This document shows positions 29,701 through 44,700 of a DNA stretch of 64,000 nt, piece after piece. Position numbers and translations under genes: made by a program. The stretch comes from Ciona intestinalis (taxonomy: Eukaryota; Chordata; Ascidiacea; Phlebobranchia; Cionidae). Every line of letters begins with the position of its first letter. Within the stretch, counting starts at the first letter, position 1. Under the pieces are notes generated by a model. That model was not told where the DNA came from, searched no databases, and worked only from the letters and a program-made list of their open reading frames with translations. The stretch is taken from NCBI RefSeq assembly GCF_000224145.3, contig NW_004190474.2:1-64000 (forward strand). The letters are read 5' to 3'.

Positions 29701-32700
29701 GTTCGTGCATTCACCCTCGTTGCTTAGGCGGGGTTTGGAACTGTGGGGTAATTGGGGGTTATTATTATAATATTGATATATTTTATTTGACTCATTGATT
29801 AAAGTAGCGAAGATCCAAAAATAGTTAAAATGAGAAAAAAACAGGATATGACGGCAAAACAACAGTTTTTAAAACCTGCTTACGGTTAAAAACATCTTTA
29901 TTTGGTCAAAAGTAGCGTGGTCGCTACATCTAGCAGACAAATAAAGAGGCTAGAAAAGAGCCATTTATGTTTAATTATTTCTTAAAAAGTCTTCTAATGA
30001 AAACAAAAGTTTGGATAAAGACACAACCCGTTCAATGGAGGGTCAACTTTAATTGCGTTATAAGAGCCGACACATCACCTGAAAGTTCCTTGTGGACATG
30101 GTGTTGGTTCATCGGTTCCCTGCGGACAATAATAACCAGGGGGGCATTCATCTGCAATGTCGGGGCCTAATGTTGGCGTGGATGAGTTCGATGAATGTCT
30201 GGTGATGGAACGAGGGTTATTTGGTGTGTGGTTCAATTGTATACGGTGTGTCATATACACCTCATGTACACTGTGGGGTTTAACTGGTTTGTTACACCTT
30301 ATGCACACCATCAATATGCTACAAAACACAAAGCAAAGAGAACAAATGTTTGCTTTGGGTTTTAGTTGGTTTTTTAAACATATAAACCCTCTGCTGATCC
30401 ACTGAGATACATAATTATTTATGAATAAATACTAATTTTCTGTATCAGTATGTGAATTTAGATAAGCATATGAGAAGACTCAATAATAAGAGCATGGTAA
30501 ATTGAAGATAGCATGCGTGCAATTTTGCATTAGCACATTCATAAAATCTGAAATTCAAGATACACTTACAGCTACAAACACCTATGTAAATTGAAATACT
30601 AACTTGCAGAAATATCCAGATGAACATTCAATATAAGGGTAGACCAACCCTGGTTCAGTGCAAGCATATTTAGGCAAACATTGACTGCAATCGCCGATCC
30701 TTGTTAACTTTGTATTGTTGTTGAAAGTTCCTGGGTTGAAGGATGTTATTGTCGTGAATTTACCAGTTTTGGTGTTTGCGTATATCTTTGCAGATTTCAA
30801 TATGAAAAGTATAAATACTACTCATATCATCGTGGATGAAGACACAAAATGAAGTCATTTATTAAATTTATATAATCAAAATTAACTTATGTAGAGAGCA
30901 AGACGCATTTATAGAATCATAAATATGATTGTTGATTATAACTGTGTTCTGATGCAACATGCTTAAGTATATGTTGATAACTCTGCTGTCATCGAAATAT
31001 ACCAACTTACCAAGTAGGAATATGATTATTGTACAGCCTACATATGTTTGAAACAGTCTCGTGGTACAATATTTTGTATAAAATAAAGTCGTTTAATAAC
31101 TCACCAAGCGGGCACGGATATTTCTCTCCGAACTCTGTTCCATTGGGGCAGAAATATCCGGGTGGGCAGGGCGTGGGGACGATGACAGAAGCGTTTGTAG
31201 CGTCGCAGTAAAAACCTTCCGGGCAAACTTTACAAACTTCAGCGAGAGGTTCGTTCTGGTATTCACCCGATTTACATGGTACCTGGTATGGGGATTGCAC
31301 GGGGCAATGGAACCCTGGTTCACATGGCATCGACGTGCCTACTTTATCTCCACCAGGACAATAGTAACTTGCGTTACAAATACCATCAGGAGAAACAAGT
31401 CCATTTGTTGAACAAACCAACCCAGGTGTGCAGGCGTCGCAATCTGATTCAACTTCATTCGTTTCTGAAGCACTGAATGTTCCATTAGGGCAAGCTATGG
31501 GTGTTGTAACCCCTGCAGGGCAGTAGTGACCTGCTGGGCAGGGCCAGCCTGTTACAGTATCATTAGGCTTCGGCACGGTGGCGTTCTGGTAGCAATAATA
31601 GCCTGGAGAGCAGAGGTCGGTGTAGATGGTCATGTTAGAGGTTGGGCAGTAATAACCAGATGGGCACGATATTGGTGCCTGGGATCCTGAAAGTAGGGAA
31701 TGTGAAAACTAATGTAGGAATGTTATTTGGGTGTTTCATAAACAAAGGCATTTATAAAACCAGGCTTTTTAATAATTTAATGTCTTGTTGGAACATTGTT
31801 CCATCTACACGGGTGATGGCTTGATCCAAAACACGCCACGGGATCTGAATTGTTCTATCATCTCTATCTATGTTTAATGCTTAAACCATGGTGTGAAATA
31901 CTTGTACTTTACCTTGTGGGCAGTAGAATCCAGCAGGGCAGTTACTCCCTTCAACAGAATCCACAGGGGTGGCTGTGGTTGAGTTACCACTGCAGTAGAA
32001 ACCGGCTGAACAGTTTCCATCAGGGCCAGATAAGCCATCAGTGCTGCAGTATTCACCTTTCTTGCATGGTAAGCAGTCATTGATGGAAACGGCCATCTTG
32101 ATTGGATTGTACGTGCCAGCTTTGCATTTATATTCCACACTATGCGTTGTACCTGGTGGACAGTAGTGACCACTGGGGCACGGGTTGGTGATATATTCAT
32201 ACGATCGTTGTGGGCAGAAGAAACCTTGTTCACATATTTTGCACGTAGCCGAACCCTGGCTTGGTGCGTACGTCCCTGCGTCGCACTCTAGTGGTGATAT
32301 TGACCCTCTCGGACATTTGTAACCCTTCGGACAAATTCCACCCAACCCAGTATTGCTTCCACCACAACAAGAGCAATTGTCACTGCTTTGTGATGTCACT
32401 AAGTAGCTTGTTGTTCCATTTCCAGGGTTGGGACGGTCGACTCCGCTCGTGCAATAATAACCTGCGTGGGGAAATATATTAATAAATGCAACAACAGTCG
32501 TTATAACACTGGTGTTCTGTTTCATACACCTCGTACCAGCCTACTACCACGTATTTAACTTTAAGTGTTAATATTTTTTTTCTTTTTTAAAAGTGTGTGG
32601 CTAACAGTAGACCACTAGGTTGAAGCAATTGTCATTAATTGTGTTGCCGAAGGAAACATATCTCATAATTCTTAATAATATATATGCAACATATAATGGC

Positions 32701-35700
32701 CCACCTTCACTACACAGATCTGTAGGTGCAGGGTTGGCTGTCCCACTACAATAATAACCTTCAGTACAAGGTGAACATTGATCCTCGGATGACAACCCTG
32801 TCATATTGTTGAAAGTCCCGCTCGGGCACGGTTGCCACCATGTTGTGTTGGAACCTGGGGGGGGGGGGTCGATGAGATTGTAATACACTTAGCAGTAAGC
32901 ATGAAATACAATATACAACATGTATTAATATAAGTCATATTGGGTAAGGTTTTGAGTTGCATTAATTCGTTGAAGACAACATGTGAAACCTAGGGGGGGG
33001 GGTGTTATATATCAATGAAGAAGTGGTAATACTACTTGGCAGTGAGCATATTGTATAATCATTTATTGAAATAAGTCATATCGGTAGCATATCTGTAGTA
33101 CCATATGTGGTGTTTGGTATTTAAAATCACAATATGATGCATAATATGCAATGGAATATTAGTAGAAAGCAGAAATAGAACAACTGTGCTTCTTTATTTC
33201 AATTAAATGTAAATATAACCGTAACCTTGTTTTAACAATTGTAGTTTTTGTCCTTATATCTTGTATTTTTTTCTTTTGCCAATTCATAATCTTTACTATT
33301 AAAATCGAGTAGACAAATAAGTTATTATTAATAAATTAAGTTACCTGTACCAGCTGGACAGTAATAGCCCTCGGGACATTCCTTGATGTTTTCAGTTGAA
33401 TTATAAGGTTGAACAGGTTGGCAATAGAAACCAGACAAACATGTTTGGCACTCAGATTGACCTGGTAATACATAATATAGTTAAAAGGTGGTATGTGTTG
33501 TATGCATGGATGTACATGCATTGAAACAAATATTACTTTGATGGGTTATCACAGGGGCGGATTTTTTAATCTAGTTACAAACACTGGTACTGGTAAAGGT
33601 ACATGAGCTTGTTTTTGATGTGAAGGTAAAAGGTGTTACAGTATATGTTGTTGGTATAAATGTATGATATGGCACTGTGCTATATTGGTGGTAGCACATA
33701 CACACGACACATGATACCGATATAATAACGCATTTATTTAGTCTGGTTATCATGGTATCAAAATGATACGGCTATATATGCATCGCCATAATACATGATA
33801 CTGGTAGTATAAATGACATCATATCACATCTCAGATCTCACTAGTATATATATATATGTTACACACAGCCATATATATAGCACAACCTACCTTCCGCATC
33901 AGTATACGTCCCACCCATGCACTCCTGGTATAAAGCGCTACCATTAGGACAATGCAACCCTCGTGGACAAATGTTGTCAAATGTTCCATTCTGTCCAACA
34001 AGACAATAATAACCTTCCTGGCATTTATCTGCTACTTGTGTTTGGCCCGATCGTGGGCAGAAGAATCCAGCTGTGGGGTAAAGGGTGTTGTTCATAAGAT
34101 AACATAAGAAACTGCGTTGTTAGATGAGACAAGAGTGAGTGTTACAAGTACCAAGCTGGTCTTTATATAACACTCCCTCTTGTTTAATCTAACACTGAGG
34201 ATGGTGCAGTTTCAGTTACCCAACTTTAACCACACAATATAATAACTTTGTCTTTTCGATTACAGGATATAGCGATAAAACAACAGTTGTTAAAACACGC
34301 TTACAGTTAAAACATATTTACATTTAGTTGGAAGAAAATAAGAGTGGTCGCTACACCTTACCTAAACAATCCATACAGCTCGTCTCATTGGTCAGCCCAT
34401 GCTTATCGCTCCATGTACCAGGGGGGCAGAGTTGGGGTGTGTTGCTACCAGGGGGGCAATAACTACCTTGTGGGCACAAACTTGATGCATTGCTGGATCC
34501 ACTAGGGCAGTAGAAACCTAAGGAAGGACATAAATGGTAATTATTCAACAACAGTTGTCGGTTTCACGTATGTAACTTATTTATCCTCGCATGGCGGGGC
34601 AACGACAGTCGTTATAACACGGGTGTTCTGTTTCATACACCTCGTGCCCGCTTACGAGTTACCACGTATGTAACTTATTTATCCTTGTATGGCGGGGCAA
34701 CAACAGTCGTAATAACACGGGTGTTTTGTTTCATACACCTCGTGCCCTCTTACAAGTTACCACGTATGTAACTTATTTATCCTTGCATGGCGGGGCAACG
34801 ACAGTCGTAATAACACGGATGTTCTATATAATACATCTCATGCCCGCTTACGAGTTACCATGTATGTAACTTATAAAAAGAAAAGAAAAAAGAAATTGTA
34901 TGAGGTCACCACTTATGACGTCACATGGAACCCTAGTCTAAATCTCAGGTCCTATGGCATACCTCCCTATAAGACCTCACCCATATAGAACAACATTACA
35001 AATATATAGCAACCATACCTTCAGTACAGGGCACACCATCGGTAGACATCCCTGCTTCTACACATATACTACCAGCAGAACATTGTAGACATGCTGATAT
35101 ATTTGTTCCATGGGTGCTTGGGTTGTATGTGCCTGGTGGACACTTAACTGGAGTTGTACTGCCAGATGTACAGTAGTGACCTGTGTGTAGGGGTTGGTAT
35201 GAATAAAGTTACTTTAACCACAATATTATAGAACTAGTGGTGACAGTTGCATACAACTAGGGTATAGAAATGTAAGTAAATTTATCTCATAACAAAGTGC
35301 AGAACCTACATGTTGGCTTTTTGCAATGATTTATAAATTCTTTCCATTACAACAAAATACTCAATTTATCAATAGAAGAAAATGAGGATTATGTATAAAC
35401 GGTAGAAATATATACTAGGACAACATACATGTTGTGAAAATAATACAGGATACCATATTAAGACAAAGTATGATAGTAAAACATAAGGGCCAACATACAT
35501 AATAGGATAATAATACATGACAGCAACAGCCAACCCACCTACAGGACATTCTCCATACATGTTCCCGCTATTGAATGGTGAAGATGAATTGGCGCGAGTG
35601 GTACAAAAGTAACCGCTGTCACATTGACCTGTGGGCCACGGTAGACCAGGTTGGTCACAGAAGCTGAATATAAGGTTTGGGTTAGTTGGTTGTGATTAAG

Positions 35701-38700
35701 TGTAACTTGTTTATTCTCATGTTAGTGGTATATGATGAATATTATGTGGGGCAACGACAGTCCTTATAACACGGGTGTTCTGTTTCATACACCTCGTGCC
35801 AGCTTATGAGTTACCATGTATGTAACTTTGTGAGTGATTGTTTTTCTGTATGGCTGACAATTTAGAAAACTCATTAGGGACCACTGGGTTGGAGCAATTG
35901 CTGTTAAGCGTCTGGCTTAAGAACCCATAGGGGTGGCTAAATGAATAGATAAATGTCACTTATTTAATATGTTTGTACAGGTGTAAAAATATAGTTAACA
36001 AAAGAGTTATGAACCAACACACACATATACATATACAGACAACATACACACCAACACAACCTACCTTCCCCCAATACAAGCAATACAATCATCCACAGTT
36101 GTAGCATGAGTTGAATTATAGAAGGTGCCAGCAGGACAAGGGAACTCGTTTGCATATTTAGTACCAGGTGGACAGTAGTGGCCCATGGGGCAAATAGATG
36201 ATATGTTGTATATAATCACAGGAGAGATTGTGTTGTCACAGAAGTAGCCTTGTTCACACTGAAACATTGTTAAAGTTTACTGTTTCATCTTAACAGTGAT
36301 AATTATTACAGAAATGTATTGGCCTTTGGCTACCAAAAACAAATAAAAATAAATTTGTTTGAATAAGAGACAGATGATGTTAGTTTAATTTAAACCTAGT
36401 TGAGAAAAAGTGTCAAATAAATAGAAAATGTTGTTTAATCCTTCGCTAGCGTAATTGAATAGAACAAAATTAGAAGAAGCTTACTTATTGTAAAAGCCTG
36501 GCTTTAATGTAGTTTAATGTATCAAAGTTATCTTACTCGTTTACACTCAGACTTCCCAAACTCGTCTTGGTAAGTTCCAGATAAACACCTCGTTGGTTGG
36601 ATCGTCCCGTTTATACAGAAGTGTCCTTGTGGGCAAACATATAGGGAGGGCGTGGCCGTGCTGATGTGTTGCCCTGCAAGTCCTTCACAGTAGAAACCTC
36701 CACTGCATTCACCTTGGGGGTGGGGGGACAATGGTTACTTTCTATTCTATATTTAAGTGGGTAAGGTCCATGGTGAGCCATGTTATGGGACCTGGGGTTT
36801 ATTCAAGAGTTGGCTTATTACTCCAAACTATATCGTGTTCTATTCTATATGGGTAATGTCCTAAATAGGGCCTGTGGTACATAGGTAAGTTTCTACTTTG
36901 TGGAATGTCAGGTAAACTAAGATTTATGCCAGAGTGTCTCAACTCCAATGTTATTAATACTGCTGTAAGATTTTCGGGGCCTTTATTAAAATAATTTTAC
37001 AGGTTATCCCAAATCCCAATACAAGGCATGCCACTGTATCCGTAATCTAGACCTTTATTCCATCACCCCAAATCTTAACTTACCAGTTGGCTCCTCCAGT
37101 CCATGCCCATCACAGTAATAACCAGGTCTACACTCCTTACAGTTTGATGAGTTGATATTCTTCACTGAATCAAGGTAGGTACCAGGGGGGCAAAGTTGGG
37201 GGGAACCTGAGCCTTCAGGGCAGAATGCGCCTTTGGGACAAAAGTTACCTGGAAAGTAAAAAGAGATTGTCAGGAAAGCTTGCCTGAGACCTGGGATGTA
37301 GGTCTATTTGTTGGTATATTACTGTAACATCCAGAGTTCTACCATCTAAACCCCACTGAGGTAGTTTTATTTTTAGTGAGGCACGCCTGAAACCTGAGAT
37401 GTGGGTCTATTGCCCCAACACCTATAGACTAGACCCCACTGAGGAAGTTTAAACTTAAATTGATTAGGAGGCCGATAATGCCAGTGGTCTCTATGATACA
37501 CCATTAGTTGGACTCTATTTTCTGTGCTGCATATTTAGTACTTGTATATCACACTACAATCTAAACAACCCACCAGTGACATTCCCATCTTCAGGATTAT
37601 CTTGCATGGCACCCAATCTACAATACCAACCAGCCTTGCACATCCCACTAACATTAGATTGAAATTCACTGTCGCAGAAATATCTGAAATGTGCGCGAGG
37701 GGCATATTAGAAGTGGTAACGTGTGATTTAAAAACATTTATTTAACATTCTAATTTATTCTAATGGATAATGATGCGAACTCAGTGAAGAGATGTGTGGG
37801 GTTAGAACTAGATGGGGGAACAAAAATCTCGCACATAACAATAGCAAGAACAAATGTTCACAATCTATAAACCTTAGACTTTAATTCATAAACGCAAATC
37901 ATTCTCTTAATAAAACTTTTAACATTCTCTTGATAAAAAATAAAATATAAAATACCATTTTGGTTAATATAAATATATATGTATATATACCCACCCAGCA
38001 GGGCATATGGTTGGCTGTATTGAACCCTGAGGGCATATTGAGCCAACAGGACACCCATTATCTGTTCCGGATACTGAACCTTCGGGACAGTAATATCCAT
38101 CAGGGCATTGGTTGGTTGGGGAAGATAGACCAGTTGAATTGCAATACCAACCACCTATAAGGATAAGTGTTAATATATTGTATATTATAGCGTGTGCCCT
38201 GCTGTTAGGTGTCTATACAAACAAGCAGAGCCAAAGTATATTGCATTCACCACATTAATCAATGAGGTTCCCTATGTTTGACAACTATGAGTGTAACTGT
38301 TTTTTAACAATGTCACCCTACATTTAGTTAAAAGATAAGAAAAAAACACATTAATGGCTGCATTGAGCTTTGAACCCCATATCCTCTGGTTATGAGACAA
38401 AGCCTATTACCATTGAGCCATAACATTAATGTATTAGTTTAATATAATTGTAAACCTGTGCATTGCGTGCAACCATCCACCGTTGTTTTAGTCGTTCCAT
38501 TATTGAATGTCCCTTCATTACAAGGATATTTATTTGCACTGTCAGTTGAATCCAAGCAGTAATGGCCACTGGGGCAAGGAGTGTCCGTGTAGTTCACTGT
38601 GCCAGCAAGACAGTAGTACCCTGGGTTAAAACATTACAATTTTAGTAGAAATATATGTTCATGTCATAATAACAGCCATGCTTTCAACTAATGCTATTTC

Positions 38701-41700
38701 ATTTGTTTTTAGGTTATACCACCACTTAAGATATATTCTATATAAACTGTTCCTGTCATGCGTATTTTACTTGTTTAGTTTTCAAACCACCATTCAGATA
38801 TCCTATGGAGTCTCACTCACTCACCAGCCACACATGGATCACACACTTCATGACCAACAGAATCTGCATAGCTCCCCGCTTCACACAACTTTGGATAGCT
38901 TGTACCAGATGGACAGTAATGACCAACAGGACACCTCCCCCCGTACCCACGTTGTTGTCCATCATAACACCAACCCTGGTCAACATACGATGAGTTCGTT
39001 CCATCGGGTTGGGACCGGTCCATTCCGGTTACGCAATAATACCCAGGAAGGCAGGGACCTGGGGGGAAACAAAGTCTGTATTGTAAATATAAAACCCAAA
39101 TATTTTACAAAATAAACTGAAAACAATCTCCATAGACATAAGTCTTTTTATCTCCAATAAATAAAATAAAAAAAATAAGACAAGTTTTACAATTTCTTTT
39201 GCAAAATATTTATTATTTCGATTTATTTTGTTCAGAATACAAACGAACATTCTATTAATTAAAAAAATTAATGAAAAGGAAATAAGTGCTAATAAAACAG
39301 TCAGTCCATTTATTTAAAAAAATAAAATCTTAATAAACAAACCTGAAGTATCAATCATTGCTGTTTGTGCGCAGAAGTGTCCAGCTAAGCAAGGTTGGCA
39401 GTCAGATATATTAGTGAGCCCGGTCTGGTTGCTGAAGGTTCCTTGAGGACAAGCTTGTATATTGGACCCTGTACCATTAGGGCAGTAGTAACCCATGGGA
39501 CAAACTTGTTTACCATCAGCTACAGTGCATGTGAAACCTTCAGGGCAGGGTGGGCAGTATTCGGCATGCGTCCAACCAACCTGCGTGGTGTATATCGGTG
39601 AATGAATTGAACTTATTTATCCTCACGTGGCGGGACAACAACAGTCGTTATAACATAGGTGCCATGTTTCATACACCTTGTATAATTATTTTAGTTCTTT
39701 ACTCAAATCAAGTATAATATTAAGAAGGTTTCATAATATAACAAACATATATAAACTAACTTTTGCATGCGATGGCAAATATCAGTTTAATTGAAACAAA
39801 GAGAATTAAACAAAATAACAAGTAAAAAAAAGTTTCAAATAATTCGCATCTCATAAGAACAAACAGTTCTTACATTACATAAAATAAATACAATTTGGCT
39901 TTCACACACTGCATGCAAACCATGAAAGATCCACCACACTCACAAGTTCCACAAACCCACAATAAACTCACATAAGTCCCATCCTCACAAGGCAAAGGTT
40001 GTTCGTTTCCACCAGGACAATAAGTACCAGCAGTACAGTATGTGGTGTTAGATTGGCCAAATATGGACCCAGGTTCGCAGTAATACCCAGGTGTGCAAGG
40101 TCCTGTTGGTTCATCTAGACCAGGTGTTTCACAATACATACCACCAGTGCATTTGTGTGCAGTTGAATTTGTTCAGTTAGACCAGTGATATTGGAAAATG
40201 TACCTGTGTTGGGGGTGATGGTATCATTAATTATTGTTTGCAGTAAGAGGTATTTGTATTAATTAAGATACTAGACTATTAAATAAGCCAGGTATTACAT
40301 TACTTATAAGAATACAAATGCATGCCGATTTTATTCGTTGTACATGGCATGCCTCAATGTAAGACCTCACCCGTATAAAATGTGCATATACAATGTTGGG
40401 GTAATGGGACAACTCTGGTCTAAATCCCAGGTTCCATGGAGTGCCTCCACATTAAGTCTCACTCACACAAAATAGATCAAAACCCTCCTAATAGATAACC
40501 CCTATCTCACCTTCAGGGCATAGTTCTGGTTTGTATGAAGAAGGCGGACAATACCTCCCCATCTCGCATTCAATCTCATTGGGTTTGGTTGAATTCTCAG
40601 GGCAATAGAAACCAGCCATGCATGGCCCAGTGGTTGTGGTTGCGTTGAATTCACTGCAGTAGAAACCTGGGGGGGGGGGAGTTAACTTAGTTAAAATTTA
40701 TTAATAATTTGCTGCTAGCCTGAATTACACTTTGTATTACTAAAGTTGAATGAATGGAAAAATGTAACTTACTTATCCTCACGTCGCGGGGCAAAGACAG
40801 TCATTATAACAGGGGTGTTTATACACCTCGTGCCAGCTTACGTGTTACCACATATGTAACTTTGTTGGTGATTGTTTTTAAGGGATTTTTTCAATTTTTT
40901 TGTTAAGGCTGATAATTAGGACAACCCATTAGTAACCACTGGAGCAATTGCCGTTAAATGTCCAATACCTCTGTGTTGGGAGGTGGGCGCGCTAACCAAC
41001 TGTGGTACGGTGCTGAGCTAAATTTAGTTAAACTAACCTTGATCACAAGCAGCACATTGGTCAATGGTCTTCAACCCTTGATGAGTTCCATAAGAACCAG
41101 GTGGGCAAGGATCAGGGTTGGTGGTGGATGGTGGGCAGTAGAATCCTTGTGGGCATGTATTGCCATCGGTACCTTGGTTGGGCGTGGAGGATGTTGCTCC
41201 AGTGCGACAGAAATATCTGTGGTGGGGGGTTGGGTTAGTTTGTGTTAATTTGATTAATTTTTAATTTGGGAGGGTCAATGTATAAGTGCTACACTGCTGT
41301 GGGGGGAAAACCTCATATACTTTGATGTTAACTTAATTATGAGCAAAAAAACATCTTTTTATTTCTCTTCATTGTTTCAACTAACTTGATCTGCGCTATC
41401 GTATTCCACAAAAATATATATATTATTAGCAGAAATTTGACCGTGCCACACTCTCCCCATTAAACTGCCTATGCATTCTTATGTAAACATCAGGCACTTG
41501 TTACCACACATAACCCCAAGCAACAACCACCCACCCAGCTTCACAGATATCACTCGATCTTGTTTCCGATTGCGCAATATTCGGGCAATAATGTCCACCA
41601 TCACATGGGGTGCACGCATCCATGGATTTCCCACCAATGGTTGGGTTGTAGCTTCCTTTGTTGCAAGGGTACTGGTTGAAAAATGAAGTCCCTGCTAAGC

Positions 41701-44700
41701 AGTAGTAACCTGGGGGGATAGAACATTGTATTTAATATCTGAAGTAGTAATAAAAAAATGTTATTTGAAATAGAAAGACTAAGGTTATTAGTTTAACTAA
41801 TCATTGTAACTGTAACAGTGATTATTATAAGTTAAGTTAAGAATTTTTTTCCATGAATACATTTTTTAAACCAATATTTTACTTAACTTTTCACAGAACA
41901 TTTGTAGAAAGTATTACAGACTATAGTCACAGTAGCATGCGCATAAACACAATCAACCCATACACCCCAACCCCACCTTTTTGGCACGCAGTATCGTTAT
42001 AAGTGACCACAGGTCCCATTGAAGCGTCGCAGTAATATCCAGGTGGGCAAGTCTTACACGAATCCATTCCTTCTTCATCTTGGTACGTACCGTTACCACA
42101 CGGGGTGGGGAGCTTGGAACCAGCAATGCAAGAATAACCTGGGAAGTGAAAATTCAGACTTGTTATAATATAGAAGATAAATCAATTCAAATTTAATGCT
42201 AAAAATATGTTTTATGAGATATAAAAAGGAAAGAAATGCAAGTCTAGAATATTTATACTAATGCAAATGTGAAAGAAATTTAGACATTTAAAAAAAGATT
42301 TTTTGCCAAAACACAAAAACAATATACATATATTCTGTTGCTCTCTTGTTTAGTGCAAGCACAAAAAAGAGACTTTAACACACCCCTTTACATAATATGC
42401 GATAACTTTAACACTCACCCTTCCAGCAAATATATTGCGGAGGTGCCGACATATTTTGTCCTTGTGGGCAGTAATACCCTGCGTCACAGTCGTTAGTTGG
42501 AGCAGGTAAACCATAAGCATCGCAATATTTTCCCTCAGTACATTCATTACAATCAGCAATGCTTTGGCTACCAGTACCACCTACAAAGGTGCCAGGTGGG
42601 CAAGCAACACCAGCAGATGAACCTTCTGGACAATAATGTCCTGCTATGCATGGACCACCTGTGTTTAAATGTTAGGTCGGTTATTGTGAATTCATATCAT
42701 TTGTATGCACGCAGTTTACTTTAAAATTTATTTAATATTTATTTATCCGATAATTTATTTTGCATTTTTTTACTAGTTTAACTAATACTTTTTTTTAAAA
42801 GGTTGAAATTATTGAACTTTTTGTTAATATTCAATAGAATTAATGATTGTTGCCATTCATTGTTGTTTAATCAATTATTCCTAGATTTCCATTCAGTTTA
42901 ATTGACTACACAATATATCATTGTACCTGTATCATCTGTACCACTTGGTGTAGCAGACAGACTGCTATTAGTGCAGTAGAAGCCAGCTGTGCAGTTCCCT
43001 GCAGGTGCTTGTCTTTCAGGGAGGTCACAATACATCCCGGGATCGCATGGGAACGGCGCTGATGAACCAGCTGGACAATATTCACCCGCTACACACCTCG
43101 CACCCGTGGTGGCATTGGATGGTTTGGCTTCATATGAACCCCCACTACAATACCAACCAACGTCGCATTCTGCTGTTGGTTGGGAAGAGCCCGCTGTTTT
43201 GCAATACCAACCTGTGTGATGTCATAATGTTTGAATTATCATAATTATTATGTTCCTTTATAAACATTCTTTACAACACCATGGCCTTCCTATTTATTCA
43301 TGCCACTTGTACTTTTGATAAAAAAAACAAAAAAACAAAAAACTGTTCTTTAAAAAAATTATATATTATAAACAAAATAATTAATCAAAAACAAAAAACT
43401 AAACACATTTTTTTCTCGCAAATTTAAATTTTATAAACAAACGGGGTGTTCATTTTGTAACCTTAAAAAGTAAAATATATACTGCCAAACAACTCATAGT
43501 TGCCACCCTACCTCCTATGCATGGCAAGCATGTATCCATGGATGTGGCTCCCGTTGTATTGGAGTAAGTTCCCCTCGGGCAAGGGTTGGTGATGTAATCA
43601 GTAGACGCCGATGGGCAGAAATAACCCGGTTCACATGGCTGGGGGTTTGTGCTGGTTTGTGGGCAGTAGTTACCAGCTGGGCAAGGATAGCACGCAGATA
43701 GCCCTGTAGTGTTGGCAAATGTACCAGCATCACATGGAGTTTCTTGGTATGAGCCTTCTTCACAGTAATGACCAACAGAACATTCCCCACCCCATGCTGT
43801 GCTGATATCAGGGTTAGGTACTTCAGATGATCCATTGCAATAATACCCAGGGCTACATTTTCCTGTTGCATTGCTTTTACCAACTTCTTCACAGTAATAT
43901 CCAGGTGTGCAATCAATACATTGACCACTATACTGTATAGGAGTACTTGGTCCGAACGTACCAGCAGGGCACGTCTCCATTTGCCCCAACCCACCACGAC
44001 AGAAATATCCAGGTTGGCAGACCCCACAGTCATAGTTAACACCATCAGCACCAACACAGTCACCAGATATGGGTTGGGAAGTTTTAGCAGCACCAGCGGA
44101 ATAATATAAACCGTCTACTTCACCTGTAAGGTTGTAATAGTAGTTGCAAAGTTGATAGTCGGTTATATTAACACCACAGCGCAAACTATATGTTAAGAAA
44201 TAAGATATGGCCAACAAGGTCAAACACAGGAGGCCAGACAGAAAAGAAGAAAAATCACCAATGCAGAGAAAGGTTGGAGGGGCACTCGTTGCGAAAGATT
44301 TGAAAAAGTTTAAACACCCATGTATAGAAGGACATTATCGCCTATAAGGTTCATCTAATGGTGTTTAAACAAGGCAGTTTATACACTTAATATAGGGGGG
44401 TAAGTTAATGATATTTAAGTTGTATTTATTGACACAACAAAGTATGTTTGATGTGCGACATTTATAATGTTCGCTTGGGTGAGGTCTTTAATGAGGGACA
44501 CCTGAGGCATGGGGTGTGGGTTCGTTGCGTAGAAAGCTGGGCACGCAGCAATATACCTCACCCATGTAATATATTAAACCCCGCCTACCATCTGGTTCGT
44601 TGTTTCCTCTTCCAAGGCAATATTTCCCGGCGTCACAGTTCGTACACTCGCTTGCTGCTTTCAATCCACTTCTATTCGAATAAGTTCCTGGCGGGCATGG

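Noticed and set aside
44124..44185. Extension of exon 43512-44123 to 44185 (LRCGVNITDYQLCNYYYN)
   Set aside because: Open but out of phase with the next exon; the acceptor at 44123 fits.
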